From NCBI GenBank assembly GCA_021816935.1, contig JAKAWR010000001.1, positions 248,001-312,000 of the forward strand: a stretch of DNA of 64,000 bases, written 5' to 3'. Every line of letters starts with the position of its first letter. Within the stretch, counting starts at the first letter, position 1. The position numbers and the translations under genes are program-made. A model generated the notes under the pieces. That model ran no database searches. It had not been told where the DNA came from and saw only the letters and a program-made list of their open reading frames with translations. The DNA comes from Actinomycetes bacterium (lineage in GTDB: Bacteria; Actinomycetota; Acidimicrobiia; Acidimicrobiales; JAMCPL01). Below, piece by piece: positions 17,743-27,727 of the stretch.

Positions 17743-18300
17743 TCAGTCCTCTCTTCCAGCGTCAGCCATACCTTGATCGATCTTCTCCAGCACCTCGACC
17801 AGCGTACCCCCGTACCGCCTCCGTTTCACAAGCTCCCATCCAGCGGGTACATTCGTCGGGACCGCGGCCTCCACAACCACCACTCCGGCTTCGAGTAGCC
17901 CAAGCAGTTCGTGCACTCCTTCGAACTCGTAGGGCGGATCCAGGAATGCGACAGTAAACTCGTGCGGAGACGCCACGAAGGTCCTTACATCCTGCTCGAT
18001 TATACGAACCCTTGCAGGATCGATCTGCAGCCTCGATACAGTGCGCCGGATCGAGGCTGCGAGCTCCCGATCCCGCTCCACGAAGGTGACCTCGTTCGCT
18101 CCTCTCGAGGCCGCTTCTATCCCGATAGCCCCCGTTCCAGCGAAGAGATCCACCACCTTTGCGCCCCTGACGGCCGCCCTCGACTCCAGCAGATCGAATA
18201 TCGCCTCCCGCACGAGGCCGGTCGTCGGTCGCAATCCACGCGACTTCCTCGGGACCTCGATCGGCCTTCCCTTCAGCTCGCCACCGATCACCCTCAACAT
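17743..18300 (-). CDS. rsmD: 16S rRNA (guanine966-N2)-methyltransferase RsmD
   Basis: MLRVIGGELKGRPIEVPRKSRGLRPTTGLVREAIFDLL...DLFAGTGAIGIEAASRGA...FLDPPYE. Confidence 0.93.
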   Translation of the reverse strand: MLRVIGGELKGRPIEVPRKSRGLRPTTGLVREAIFDLLESRAAVRGAKVVDLFAGTGAIGIEAASRGANEVTFVERDRELAASIRRTVSRLQIDPARVRIIEQDVRTFVASPHEFTVAFLDPPYEFEGVHELLGLLEAGVVVVEAAVPTNVPAGWELVKRRRYGGTLVEVLEKIDQGMADAGRED

Positions 18301-18368
18301 TGCGCGACCCGCTCAATTACCGGCATGCCCTGCTCCGCTCACTCGCAAACGTCACCTGCACGCCTTCG

Positions 18369-20633
18369 TCATCCGCTTTCAAGGAACCTAGCAGCACCCT
18401 CTATGAAGAGGGACACCTCATCCATCAAGAGCGGGCTCCGTGGCTGGTCGGGATCATCCCCCACCATTTCCTCGGCCGCCTGGCGAGCAGTTAGCACCTC
18501 CTCTACGTCCACTTTCCGGAGCGTTGCCAGCTTGAACCCGCTCCTCCCGGCCTGCCGAGTCCCGAGGATATGCCCCTCCCCCCTGATCTCCATGTCAATC
18601 TCCGCAAGCTCGAAGCCGTCATCGGTCTCGCAAAGAGCCTCCAGCCTTCTCTTGGCATCTTCGGTCGTCGCCTCCGCCACCAGATAACACCACGACGCCA
18701 GGTCCGACCTTCCCACCCGACCCCGAAGTTGGTGGAGCTGCGCAAGCCCGAAACGCTCCGCGTTCTCTATCACGATGACAGTAGCATCCGGGACGTCGAC
18801 CCCAACCTCCACCACGGTTGTCGCCACCAGGACCTGTAAGTCCCCCTTCCTGAACCTATTTAGCGTCCCGCTCTTGACATCCCCCGCCATCTGGCCATGC
18901 AGCAACCCGACCTGAATGCCTGCCAACGGCCCCGCCGACAGCCGCTCGACCTCCTCGAGCGCGGACTTCGCACTCAGCCTCTCACTCTCCTCAACCAGCG
19001 GGCAGATCACGAACGCCCTGTGCCCGGCTCCGACCTCCGACCTGACCCGCGACCACATCGCCTCCTCGTCGGCCGCAGACCGCACCCAGGTCGTCTTCAC
19101 GGGAACCCTCCCTGCAGGCAGCTCATCGAGCACGGTGGTATCAAGGTCGCCGAAAATCGCCAGCGCAGCCGTCCGCGGTATCGGCGTCGCAGTCATCACC
19201 AGCAGGTCCGGATCCGGACCACTCTCGCCGGCCCGCCTTCTCGATCGCAGTAGCAGGCGCTGCTCCACGCCAAACCTGTGCTGCTCGTCTACGACCACAA
19301 GCCCGAGATTGCCCGCGCTCACCTCGTCACCCAGAAGGGCATGCGTACCGACAACGATGTCGGCCTGACCCGACCCGATACGTTTCCGGCGCCTGGCTCG
19401 CACGCCCGCCGCCAGCCTCCCGGTTAGAAGACTGACCTCCAGCGGCCTCACGCCTCCTATCACCTCCGCATCGGCGACCTGAAGATCCCGGACCAGCTCG
19501 CAAATCGAAAGGTAGTGCTGCTCTGCGAGTACCTCCGTCGGGGCCATCATCATCCCCTGGTAACCGCCCTGTACTGCCGTCAGGAGAGCGGCCAGCGCTA
19601 CGACGGTCTTACCCGATCCGACGTCGCCCTGCAGCAGGCGGTGCATCGGAAGCGTGCTTGCCATGTCTCTGCCGATCTCGTCCAGTGCGCGAAGCTGGGC
19701 TCCCGTCAGCTCGTAGGGCAGGCCCGCAAGGAAGTTCTCCACAAGCCTCGCACCATGCTCCTGACCCACGACATGAGCAATCCCTTTCAAGCCCCTGCGA
19801 CTCCGGGCGGCTGAAGCAACCAGGTGGGCTTGCAGCCACAGCAATTCCTCGAACGCAAGCCGCTTGCGGGCAAGGCTGACCTCCATGAAGCCCGGCGGTT
19901 GGTGAACCTGCCTCAATGCGACACTACGCGCAGGCAGCTTCAGCCTTCGCCGCGTACGCTCCGGCAGCGGATCGGCAACCTCCCCCGCGCGGTCCAGCGC
20001 CTCGGCGATGAAGCGCTCGAAGTCCATGGAGCTGATGCCCCGCTTGTCTGATGCCGCATAGATCGGCACAATCCGGGCAGCAGCCAAGCGGCTGCCCTTT
20101 CCCCTGAACGGGTCGCCTGGCTCGACAAGCGGGTTCGTCAACTGCAACCTCCCCCTGAAGAGCGCGGATTGCCCATACAGCCACAGACCCATTCCAACTT
20201 TCAGCTGCTTCGCTCGCCACGGCTGGTTGAAAAACCTCACCGTCATCACCTCGGCACCGCCGCGCAGCTCCACGGGCAGGCGCAGAAGATCATCAGAATC
20301 ACCGGGTCCTTCGTTCCAATCCGGCGAGGCAGTCGCCGTGCCGGTCTCACCCTGCTCCGCATCTCTGACCACGAGGTCCACGAACACCCTTCCACCCCGG
20401 ATTCGCCGCACGGTCACCGTCTCGACCCGGACCGGGACCCAAGCCATCTCGCCATCCACCATCTCTCCCAGTGTGCACGTCTTTGTCCGGTCCTCGTAGC
20501 GATACGGATAGTACGTAACGAGGTCGAGGACCGTCTCCACGCCGAGAGACGCCAGAGCGCCCGCCTGCCTCTCGCTTACGCTTTCCAGCAGGCTCACCGG
20601 CTTGGACGACAGAGAACGAAGGGTTCTGGTCAC
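18369..20633 (-). CDS. recG: ATP-dependent DNA helicase RecG
   Basis: LLQGDVGSGKTVVALAALL, MAPTEVLAEQHY, VVDEQHRFGVEQR, QLHQLRGRVGRSD. Confidence 0.95.
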   Translation of the reverse strand: MTRTLRSLSSKPVSLLESVSERQAGALASLGVETVLDLVTYYPYRYEDRTKTCTLGEMVDGEMAWVPVRVETVTVRRIRGGRVFVDLVVRDAEQGETGTATASPDWNEGPGDSDDLLRLPVELRGGAEVMTVRFFNQPWRAKQLKVGMGLWLYGQSALFRGRLQLTNPLVEPGDPFRGKGSRLAAARIVPIYAASDKRGISSMDFERFIAEALDRAGEVADPLPERTRRRLKLPARSVALRQVHQPPGFMEVSLARKRLAFEELLWLQAHLVASAARSRRGLKGIAHVVGQEHGARLVENFLAGLPYELTGAQLRALDEIGRDMASTLPMHRLLQGDVGSGKTVVALAALLTAVQGGYQGMMMAPTEVLAEQHYLSICELVRDLQVADAEVIGGVRPLEVSLLTGRLAAGVRARRRKRIGSGQADIVVGTHALLGDEVSAGNLGLVVVDEQHRFGVEQRLLLRSRRRAGESGPDPDLLVMTATPIPRTAALAIFGDLDTTVLDELPAGRVPVKTTWVRSAADEEAMWSRVRSEVGAGHRAFVICPLVEESERLSAKSALEEVERLSAGPLAGIQVGLLHGQMAGDVKSGTLNRFRKGDLQVLVATTVVEVGVDVPDATVIVIENAERFGLAQLHQLRGRVGRSDLASWCYLVAEATTEDAKRRLEALCETDDGFELAEIDMEIRGEGHILGTRQAGRSGFKLATLRKVDVEEVLTARQAAEEMVGDDPDQPRSPLLMDEVSLFIEGAARFLESG

Positions 20634-20743
20634 CGCAGCTGACGTTACCAGTAAGGCGCGAGCACCATCTCGGCGGCGGGCAGAGCCATGCCGAGCCCGA
20701 GATCCCTATCCACTGAAGCTGCTACGAGCCATCCTCGGCAGCG

Positions 20744-22513
20744 CTATTCGACGCCGATAAGGTAGGAATAGAGCGGCTGTCCCCCATCGTGAACCTCGAC
20801 CGACACCCCCGGATGATAGTCGGCCAGCCATTCGCTCACCTCCCGCGTCGCCGCTGCAGACGAACCCTCGCCCTCGATAAGGGTCACGAGCTCGCAACCC
20901 GGCTCGATCAACGATCCGATCAGGCGCGTCAGCACGGACTGCAGGGATTCCGACGAGAATGCGATACCATCCCTTGTCAGCCCGAGCCAGTCGCCGACGG
21001 CGATGGGGCCGTCGGGACCGGTCGCAGGGCGAACGGCCCTCGTGACCTCCGCACTTGCCACCCTGCGTGCCGAATCCGACATCCCGCGGCAGTTCTCCTC
21101 CGCGGTGGCCTCCGGATCGAACTCGAGGAGGGCCGCGAAACCCTCGACTATTCCGCTCGTGGGGACCACGCACACGCTCTTCGCCGAGATCTCCGCAACC
21201 TGCAGCGCCACCGGCGTGATGTTGTCGTTGTTCGGGAGGATGACCACTTCGGGCGATTCAACCGAGTCGACCACCTTCAGCATCTCCGCGGTTGACGGGT
21301 TCATCGATTGGCCACCCTCAACGTGGTGATGCACTCCGAGCGACCGGAAAATCCGCCCTATGCCTTCCCCGTTCACCACTGCAACGACGCTCGTAACCCC
21401 TGCCAGCACCAACTCCGGCCCGCTGCCGGCTCTTCTCAGGCCGGGTGCGACCGTGCCGCCGGACAGCGCACTCTCCCGCACCCATCGCTCCTCCCTCACC
21501 TGCTCGGCAAGATCACCGACTCGCAGGTTCTTGGGCCGGCCTGCATCGAGCGCCGCCTCTATAGCGGCCCCGATGTCGTTGGTATGAACGTGGCAGTTCC
21601 ACAGGCCATCTCCGCCCACCACGACGATCGAGTTCCCAATGCCCTCCAGAACGTCCTTCAACGCCGACACCGCTTCATCCGCTGCTTCGAGGAGGTACAT
21701 GACCTCGTAGCGTGTGGCCGTTACGTGCGATGCTCCCCCGCTGGGTTCACTCGCTTCTCGTTCGCCCGAATCACTCCCTCCCGCTTCCGGAGCGGCGTTT
21801 GACGCGAGAGCCCGGACAACCGGTGCGACCGCAGGAGGCGACGGCAGTGCTGCACCGTCCACCACATGTAAGAGCGCATCAAAGAACAGCACGAAACCAG
21901 CTCCCCCGGCATCCACTACCCCAGCTTCGGCCAGCACCGGAAGCATCTCCGGAGTGCGCTCGAGCATCTCTGCGGCCGCGCATCTCGCGGCTCCGACCAC
22001 CTCGGAGAGCGTTGCCCCGCCGTTCCCACCGGCCGCGCCCTCCGCGGCAGCTCTCGCCACGGTGAGCAGCGTGCCCTCCACCGGTTTCAACACAGCGTCC
22101 CGCGCCGCCTTGTCGGCGGCGGCAAGGGCGGCCGCGATCTCGACGCCGGCGATCTCGTCGTGATCCTTGATAACTCCCGTAAAGCCCCGGAGAAGCTGGG
22201 ACAGGATGACCCCCGAGTTGCCCCGAGCGCCCATGAGCGTCCCGTGCGCTACCGCCTTTGCAACCTCGGCCATGCTCGGCTCGCCGCCCCTCCCGCTGCC
22301 ATTAGCGGCACTCGCCACCTTGTCGATCTCCAAGACCGCGGAGTCCACGGTGTGAGCCATGTTCGTACCCGTATCCCCATCCGGAACCGGGTAAACGTTC
22401 AACCGATTTATCAGGTTGCTGTGGGTCTCGAGAAGATCGCGGAACACCACGATCACCTCCGCCATATCCGAAGCCGACAGCTCCGTCTTAGCCGATTCAC
22501 CTCTAGTACCCAT
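20744..22513 (-). CDS. DAK2 domain-containing protein (YloV family)
   Basis: NLINRLNVYPVPDGDTGTNMAHTV, GARGNSGVILSQLLRGF, VVDAGGAGFVLFFDALL. Confidence 0.88.
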   Translation of the reverse strand: MGTRGESAKTELSASDMAEVIVVFRDLLETHSNLINRLNVYPVPDGDTGTNMAHTVDSAVLEIDKVASAANGSGRGGEPSMAEVAKAVAHGTLMGARGNSGVILSQLLRGFTGVIKDHDEIAGVEIAAALAAADKAARDAVLKPVEGTLLTVARAAAEGAAGGNGGATLSEVVGAARCAAAEMLERTPEMLPVLAEAGVVDAGGAGFVLFFDALLHVVDGAALPSPPAVAPVVRALASNAAPEAGGSDSGEREASEPSGGASHVTATRYEVMYLLEAADEAVSALKDVLEGIGNSIVVVGGDGLWNCHVHTNDIGAAIEAALDAGRPKNLRVGDLAEQVREERWVRESALSGGTVAPGLRRAGSGPELVLAGVTSVVAVVNGEGIGRIFRSLGVHHHVEGGQSMNPSTAEMLKVVDSVESPEVVILPNNDNITPVALQVAEISAKSVCVVPTSGIVEGFAALLEFDPEATAEENCRGMSDSARRVASAEVTRAVRPATGPDGPIAVGDWLGLTRDGIAFSSESLQSVLTRLIGSLIEPGCELVTLIEGEGSSAAATREVSEWLADYHPGVSVEVHDGGQPLYSYLIGVE

Positions 22514-22623
22514 ACCCTAGGAAATGCTACAATGCCTGAAGCCTCGCGGGCGATCCTGAGCAGATCAGGTGGACACGGAACGAGGCGACCCGGCAGGCAC
22601 CTCGACCGAGAGAGGATCGATCA

Positions 22624-22833
22624 ATGGCTTCAGTATGCGATATTTGCGGCAGGCATCCCTCTTTCGGGATGTCGTTATCCCACTCGCACCGCCGCACAAA
22701 GCGCCGGTGGAACCCGAATATCCAGCGGGTCAGGGCCTTTGTCGGCGGCACCCCACGGCGCCTTCACGTATGCACAACCTGCCTCAAGAGCGGCAAGGTA
22801 GTGAAACCTCCGCACCGCGCCCCCCGAGACTGA
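22624..22833 (+). CDS. rpmB: 50S ribosomal protein L28
   Basis: MASVCDICGRHPSFGMSLSHSHRRTKRRWNPNIQRVRAF...LHVCTTCLKSGKV. Confidence 0.95.
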   Translation: MASVCDICGRHPSFGMSLSHSHRRTKRRWNPNIQRVRAFVGGTPRRLHVCTTCLKSGKVVKPPHRAPRD

Positions 22834-22836
22834 TCT

Positions 22837-22859
22837 ACCACCAGATGGCCACTGGTGGT
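22837..22859 (+). terminator. Hairpin downstream of rpmB
   Basis: ACCACCAG-ATGGCCA-CTGGTGGT, 8-bp stem, no T-tract. Confidence 0.4.
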
Positions 22860-22929
22860 GGCTGCGCCGCTCCCTTCTTCTCAGACGACCCCCGGACCTC
22901 CACGCCAGCCGTTCTCGCGCCGGACCGTT

Positions 22930-25416
22930 TCACCCGTAGTATCCTTCGAGGTCCACCACCACCTCGCCATCGCCCGAACTGTTGTAGAGTCCCACGGTCC
23001 CGCCCGATCCCACCTTCTCGATGACCAGGTTCGCGACTGTACTATCCGGGACCCAGTTGAGATCCGATACCGTCGGCATCGGGGATCCGCCAGGGTAAGC
23101 CGTCAGGGAGGAGACGCCCGACGTGTCCGTAACGGTCACGTTCAGGACGGCCGCCGTAGCTCCCAGCGGCACCCCGTCAACTCCCGCGACCGTAATGTTC
23201 GCGCTCCCGCCGGGCCTGAGCGCCGGGACCTCCGAGTCCGCCCCGGGAAGCCGCTCCGCTGCGCACCACCCGGGCGCCGGGATGGCCGAACACCGCGTGT
23301 CGACCAACCGGGCGGGGCTCAACGCAACGTATTTGTTGCCTGAGCTCGCGTAGTAGCCCGACACATCGATTATCACATCGGTATAGGTGTTCGACACGAC
23401 GTCTATTGCTCCGATCGAGTTCAGCTCCACCACTGCGCGGTTTGCCACAGTCTGTCCCGCCGCGAAGTTGACGTTTGACGCCAGCGGCACCGTCCCTCCC
23501 GACGGATAGGCGGTGACGTACCCGGCCGAGCCAGGCTCCGCTGCCGTCAGGTTGATGACGGCTGCACCTGCGAGTACGGGCACGCTCCCGAGGCCCGCTA
23601 CCTGAACGACGAGCGGGACGCCCGGCGACAGCGAAAGACCCAGACACTGGTCAGCCCCACCGCTGAGGCCTGACGGGTCTCCGGGCCTTGTGTCGCAGAT
23701 TCTCTCCGGAGAGACCGGATCATACAAAGATGCCAGGGTCTGCGAGCCGTAATAACCCTCCAGGTCTATAGCCACGTTCGCTCCCCCGGGAGATCCGTTG
23801 TAGATTGCCAGGGCGCCGCCGGTCGAGAGCGGCACCTCTGCAAGGTTCGCTATTGTCTGTCCCGCCACGAAATTCAGGTTCGATACCTCGGGACGCACCG
23901 CTCCCGCGGGGTACGCGGTGAGATACCCGGATGCGACCGGGTCCACCACGGTCAGGTTCACAACGACCACGCTCGTCCCGGACCCAGGTATACCATCCAC
24001 ACCTGCCACCCGGACGGGGAGGACGCCGCACGCCCCCAGCGTCCTACCGGAATAGGGTTTGCCGGATCCCGGTCTCGTGTCGGCAAGCCGGTACGGCGCC
24101 ACCGCCGTGTAGCCGCCCGCGGGCGGCGAGGGCGGAGAGCTCCCGTAGGAGAAACCGTCCGCACAAGTCACGGCGGATACGCTCGTGCCGTTTGCGGTTG
24201 TCACGGTCACAGCAACGGTGCCGGCACCCGGAGGAGCCTTCGCGGTGATCTCGTCCCGCGACACGACACTGACGCCCGACGCCTGCGTAGAACCGAACAT
24301 AACCCCGGTCGCCCCGGACAAGTTGTAACCGGTCACCGTCACGGAAGTGCCGCCCGCGACGGAACCGGCCGATGGGGACACCGACGTCACTGCTGGCCGC
24401 GCACCCCCTGCTCCGGCGGAGAGTGCCTGCTGCCACGTGTAAATCAGCGGCGGAACCGGCCCCGTCATCGAAAGGAAGATCGCGGCGAAGTTCCCGTTGG
24501 GCCAGTTGGAGCCGAGCGGCTGGTCCACTCCCGCTCCCATTACGAGCGTCGCGCCGATCGGACTCGGAAGGATCTGCAGGGCCGATGCCGGCGTCCCGCT
24601 TACAGCCTGGGTGCTCTTAGGATACGGGCCCAAGATGTTGTCCCGGTGTCCCCAACAGCCCGGATCAATCGGGCTCTTGCAGTCCACGTTGTTCCCGCCG
24701 TAGCCGTCGTTGTACATCCACATGTAGTCCGCATCGAGCGCGCTCATGCTCCCTCCTGCCGCAATGGACGCTCCCGGATTACCCGGTCCACCGCAGGAGG
24801 CCCCCCCACCGCTTACCCGGCAGTTCCACGCCAGATCGGTGCCTGCACCAAGCGAGAAGCCCCCCGGCAGCACCGGGTCCGCCCAGGCTCCGCCACGTTC
24901 TCCCGGCGGGGCCGCGCCGTCCTGAGCAACTTGATCGAGCGAGGCCACCAGCCCCGCAAACGGAGGGAGCCCTCTCCCCACCCGCTCCAGATTGATCACA
25001 GCGAACAGCTGCTCGTCAGGGGTCAGGCTCGTCCAGTTGCCCGGCAGGTACATGGGGCCCACCCCTTCGGTCGCTCGGGCATTGTCGATCGCTTCCACCT
25101 CCGCGTCGATGCATGCTGATGAGGAGTACTGCTCACTGTAGGGGTAAGTGGCCGAATAACACGGTGGCCCATCGGTGCAGTAGCCACTCGAGTTGCAATT
25201 GTCGTAATTTGGCACCGGCGCTATGTTCGCAGGCGGGTTGGACGGCGGCACGATCCCGGTAGCTACGGCGGTCCGAGCCGACACCGCAAGGACCGCCCCT
25301 GACATGAGCAACAATAGGGCGGGCCATTGGAGCCACGAGCCAAACCCGTGTTGCCGCCTTCCGTGCCTGATGTGCCCGCGAGGAAAACGAGGATACTCCC
25401 CCGTCGTGCCTACCAT
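22930..25416 (-). CDS. Secreted CAP/SCP-like + IPT/TIG + three ~120-aa 'LADTRPGSG...NLTVV..GYLTAYP..SNLNF..GYYG' repeats
   Basis: N-terminal TM segment; LFAVINLERVGRGLPPF...YMWMYNDGYGGN; C-terminal module shared with proteins at 34373 and 37221. Confidence 0.75.
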   Translation of the reverse strand: MVGTTGEYPRFPRGHIRHGRRQHGFGSWLQWPALLLLMSGAVLAVSARTAVATGIVPPSNPPANIAPVPNYDNCNSSGYCTDGPPCYSATYPYSEQYSSSACIDAEVEAIDNARATEGVGPMYLPGNWTSLTPDEQLFAVINLERVGRGLPPFAGLVASLDQVAQDGAAPPGERGGAWADPVLPGGFSLGAGTDLAWNCRVSGGGASCGGPGNPGASIAAGGSMSALDADYMWMYNDGYGGNNVDCKSPIDPGCWGHRDNILGPYPKSTQAVSGTPASALQILPSPIGATLVMGAGVDQPLGSNWPNGNFAAIFLSMTGPVPPLIYTWQQALSAGAGGARPAVTSVSPSAGSVAGGTSVTVTGYNLSGATGVMFGSTQASGVSVVSRDEITAKAPPGAGTVAVTVTTANGTSVSAVTCADGFSYGSSPPSPPAGGYTAVAPYRLADTRPGSGKPYSGRTLGACGVLPVRVAGVDGIPGSGTSVVVVNLTVVDPVASGYLTAYPAGAVRPEVSNLNFVAGQTIANLAEVPLSTGGALAIYNGSPGGANVAIDLEGYYGSQTLASLYDPVSPERICDTRPGDPSGLSGGADQCLGLSLSPGVPLVVQVAGLGSVPVLAGAAVINLTAAEPGSAGYVTAYPSGGTVPLASNVNFAAGQTVANRAVVELNSIGAIDVVSNTYTDVIIDVSGYYASSGNKYVALSPARLVDTRCSAIPAPGWCAAERLPGADSEVPALRPGGSANITVAGVDGVPLGATAAVLNVTVTDTSGVSSLTAYPGGSPMPTVSDLNWVPDSTVANLVIEKVGSGGTVGLYNSSGDGEVVVDLEGYYG

Positions 25417-25491
25417 ACCCTCATATCGGTCGGCCCTGATGCCTGCGCTAGGGCCGGAAGTCGGAAAATATGGCCGTCCCCCCTCGGCGCA

Positions 25492-26157
25492 TCACTCGGC
25501 CTCTGCGGTCCCCTCGCGTTCTCCCGCATGATCGCCGAGATGCCGGACTGCATAGACCGCGGCTTCGGTACGCCTCGAGAAGCCCATCTTCGTCAGCATG
25601 TTCGACACGTAATTCTTTACGGTCTTCTCGGCCAGGAACATCTCCTCGGCGATCTGCCGGTTGGTCTTCCCCTCCGCGATCAGATCGAGAATCGCCTTCT
25701 CCTGCTGGGTGAGCCGGGCGATCCGCTCGTCGACTTCCATTCCTCCTCGCAGGCGATCCATGACCCGCTTGATTAGCGTCGGATCGAGCAACGATTCCCC
25801 ATTCCCAACCTTCCTCACCGCATCCCGCAGTTCGCCGGCCTTGATCTGCTTGAGCACGTAGCCGCTCGCCCCTGCCATGATCGATGAGAAAAGTGCCTCA
25901 TCGTCAGCAAAAGAGGTGAGCATAAGGCAGTAAGGGCGGGAACCCCTGGACCGCAGGTCGCGACAGACCTCGACACCGCTACCATCGGGAAGCCTCACAT
26001 CCAGTACCACCACATCGGGATCCGCCGAGGGGATCCGTGCGAGCGCCTCGCTCGCCGTCGCCGACTCCCCCACCACCTCGATGTCCTGATCCCACTGCAG
26101 TACTTCCGTGAGCCCGCGCCTGACGACCTCGTGATCGTCCACGAGGAAAACCTTCAT
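25492..26157 (-). CDS. NarL/LuxR-family response regulator
   Basis: MKVFLVDDHEVVRRGLTEVLQWD, DVVVLDVRLPDGSG, C-terminal LTQQEKAILDLIAEGKTNRQIAEEMFLAEKTVKNYVSNML. Confidence 0.92.
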   Translation of the reverse strand: MKVFLVDDHEVVRRGLTEVLQWDQDIEVVGESATASEALARIPSADPDVVVLDVRLPDGSGVEVCRDLRSRGSRPYCLMLTSFADDEALFSSIMAGASGYVLKQIKAGELRDAVRKVGNGESLLDPTLIKRVMDRLRGGMEVDERIARLTQQEKAILDLIAEGKTNRQIAEEMFLAEKTVKNYVSNMLTKMGFSRRTEAAVYAVRHLGDHAGEREGTAEAE

Positions 26158-26238
26158 CAGGCGTTCATCTCTGGACCAGCGTAGCCGTCGCCGGCAGGTC
26201 GCGAGCCGGAGGGCCAGAGCGGAGTCTTCACCTGCCAC

Positions 26239-27456
26239 CTACCCTCGGACAACTCTCTCACGGGCCGGGACCTTCGCCGTCCAGACAAGCTCCGTGCCAC
26301 CTTCCGGGCGCCGGCCGACCACGCAGTCGCCGCCAAGAGTTCCCGCCCTGGACCGCAGGTTCCTCAGTCCCATGCCTCCCGGCCCCCCGCCATCCCCGCC
26401 TCGCCCTATACCGATCCCGTCGTCGAGAACTCTCATCACGACTCGATCGCTCGTACTGACCACTACCTTGACCGAATGCGCTCGAGCATGCCGCACAACA
26501 TTCGACAGCGCTTCGATCAGCGAGTAGGCGAGATGCTCTTCCATCTCCGAACCCTCGAAGGCGTTCACCGCCTCGTCAATCGTTGCCTCGAGCTCGATTC
26601 CCGCGGGTTCGCACATCTGGGCACTCAACTTCTCCAGCCGGACCGAGAGCCCATCCCCGTCCAGCTCGGAAGGATTGGAGAGGTGGAATACCGTGCTCCT
26701 GATCTGCCTGATCGTCTCGTCGAGCTCGTCCACCGCCCGATTTACCCTCTCGGCTGCCTCCGGATCGATGCCAAAACGCTCCGCCGACTGCAGCATCAGC
26801 CCTGCGGCAAAGATCCTCTGTATCACGAGGTCGTGGAGATCCCGTGCAATCCTCTCTCTCTCTTCCAGCAACGCTACGTTCGACAGCTTCAGATGGAGCT
26901 CTGCATGATCGATCGCCACACCTGCAGCCATCGCGAGCGCACTCACGATCTGCTCGTCCTCGTCGGTGAATTCGTCAGCACCGATCTTATCGGCCAGATA
27001 AATCCTTCCGTAGTGCTCTCCCCGCACAAGAATCGGCACGCCCAGAAAGGAGGTCATCTGCGGATGCCCCGGCGGAAAACCCACGGAAAGCGGATGCCTC
27101 CCGATGTCCCGCAACCGCACCGGGCCCGAAGAGTACTCGAGGATGCCGAGGACTCCCCTGCCTTCCGGAGGCGGACCCATCTTCTCCACCTCCTCCGCGC
27201 TGAGACCTGTTACCACGAATCGCCTGATGGAGGCATCAGCCGAAATCACCGACACCGCACCGTAACGTGAACCCGCAAGGTCCGACGCAGCACGGACTAT
27301 CCGTTTCAATATCCCCTCCAGGTCCAGATCGGACCCGACTGCCACGATAGCGTCGATCAGCCTCTGAAGCCGCCTCGCGTCAACGACCAGATCCAGGCGG
27401 AGTGCATCTCCCGGCGCAATGTCCGGAGATATTCCCGTTCCCATGACAAGCGACAA
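26239..27456 (-). CDS. GAF-domain sensor histidine kinase (DevS/NarX-like)
   Basis: GAF region; LLEERERIARDLHDLVIQRIFAAGLMLQSA; VMRVLDDGIGIG...GGMGLRNLRSRAGTLGG. Confidence 0.92.
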   Translation of the reverse strand: MSLVMGTGISPDIAPGDALRLDLVVDARRLQRLIDAIVAVGSDLDLEGILKRIVRAASDLAGSRYGAVSVISADASIRRFVVTGLSAEEVEKMGPPPEGRGVLGILEYSSGPVRLRDIGRHPLSVGFPPGHPQMTSFLGVPILVRGEHYGRIYLADKIGADEFTDEDEQIVSALAMAAGVAIDHAELHLKLSNVALLEERERIARDLHDLVIQRIFAAGLMLQSAERFGIDPEAAERVNRAVDELDETIRQIRSTVFHLSNPSELDGDGLSVRLEKLSAQMCEPAGIELEATIDEAVNAFEGSEMEEHLAYSLIEALSNVVRHARAHSVKVVVSTSDRVVMRVLDDGIGIGRGGDGGGPGGMGLRNLRSRAGTLGGDCVVGRRPEGGTELVWTAKVPARERVVRG

Positions 27457-27727
27457 TGTCTCTCTCTCGGAGTCTCGTTCCTCTAATCACAGCAGGCAAG
27501 TGGACACTCCCCGGGTTGCCCGCTCCTGGGTCGAGCCATTCCGCCCGCCGCGTTGTTACATATACAGTCTAGCCTTTTCCGTGCAACCATGTCGAACCGC
27601 CAACTGATCCTGTCACGATTAAATGGCCGCTCTTCCGGTCCATCTCCGCCAGGCGGCACGCTCGCTCGCGTGGGTCCCACCGGCATCCGCCATGCCCATG
27701 CACCCCGCTGCCTACCTCACGCCAAGC

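Noticed and set aside
16429-17898. 489-aa plus-strand ORF
   Set aside because: Spans the antisense of three well-supported genes (coiled-coil protein, coaD, rsmD).
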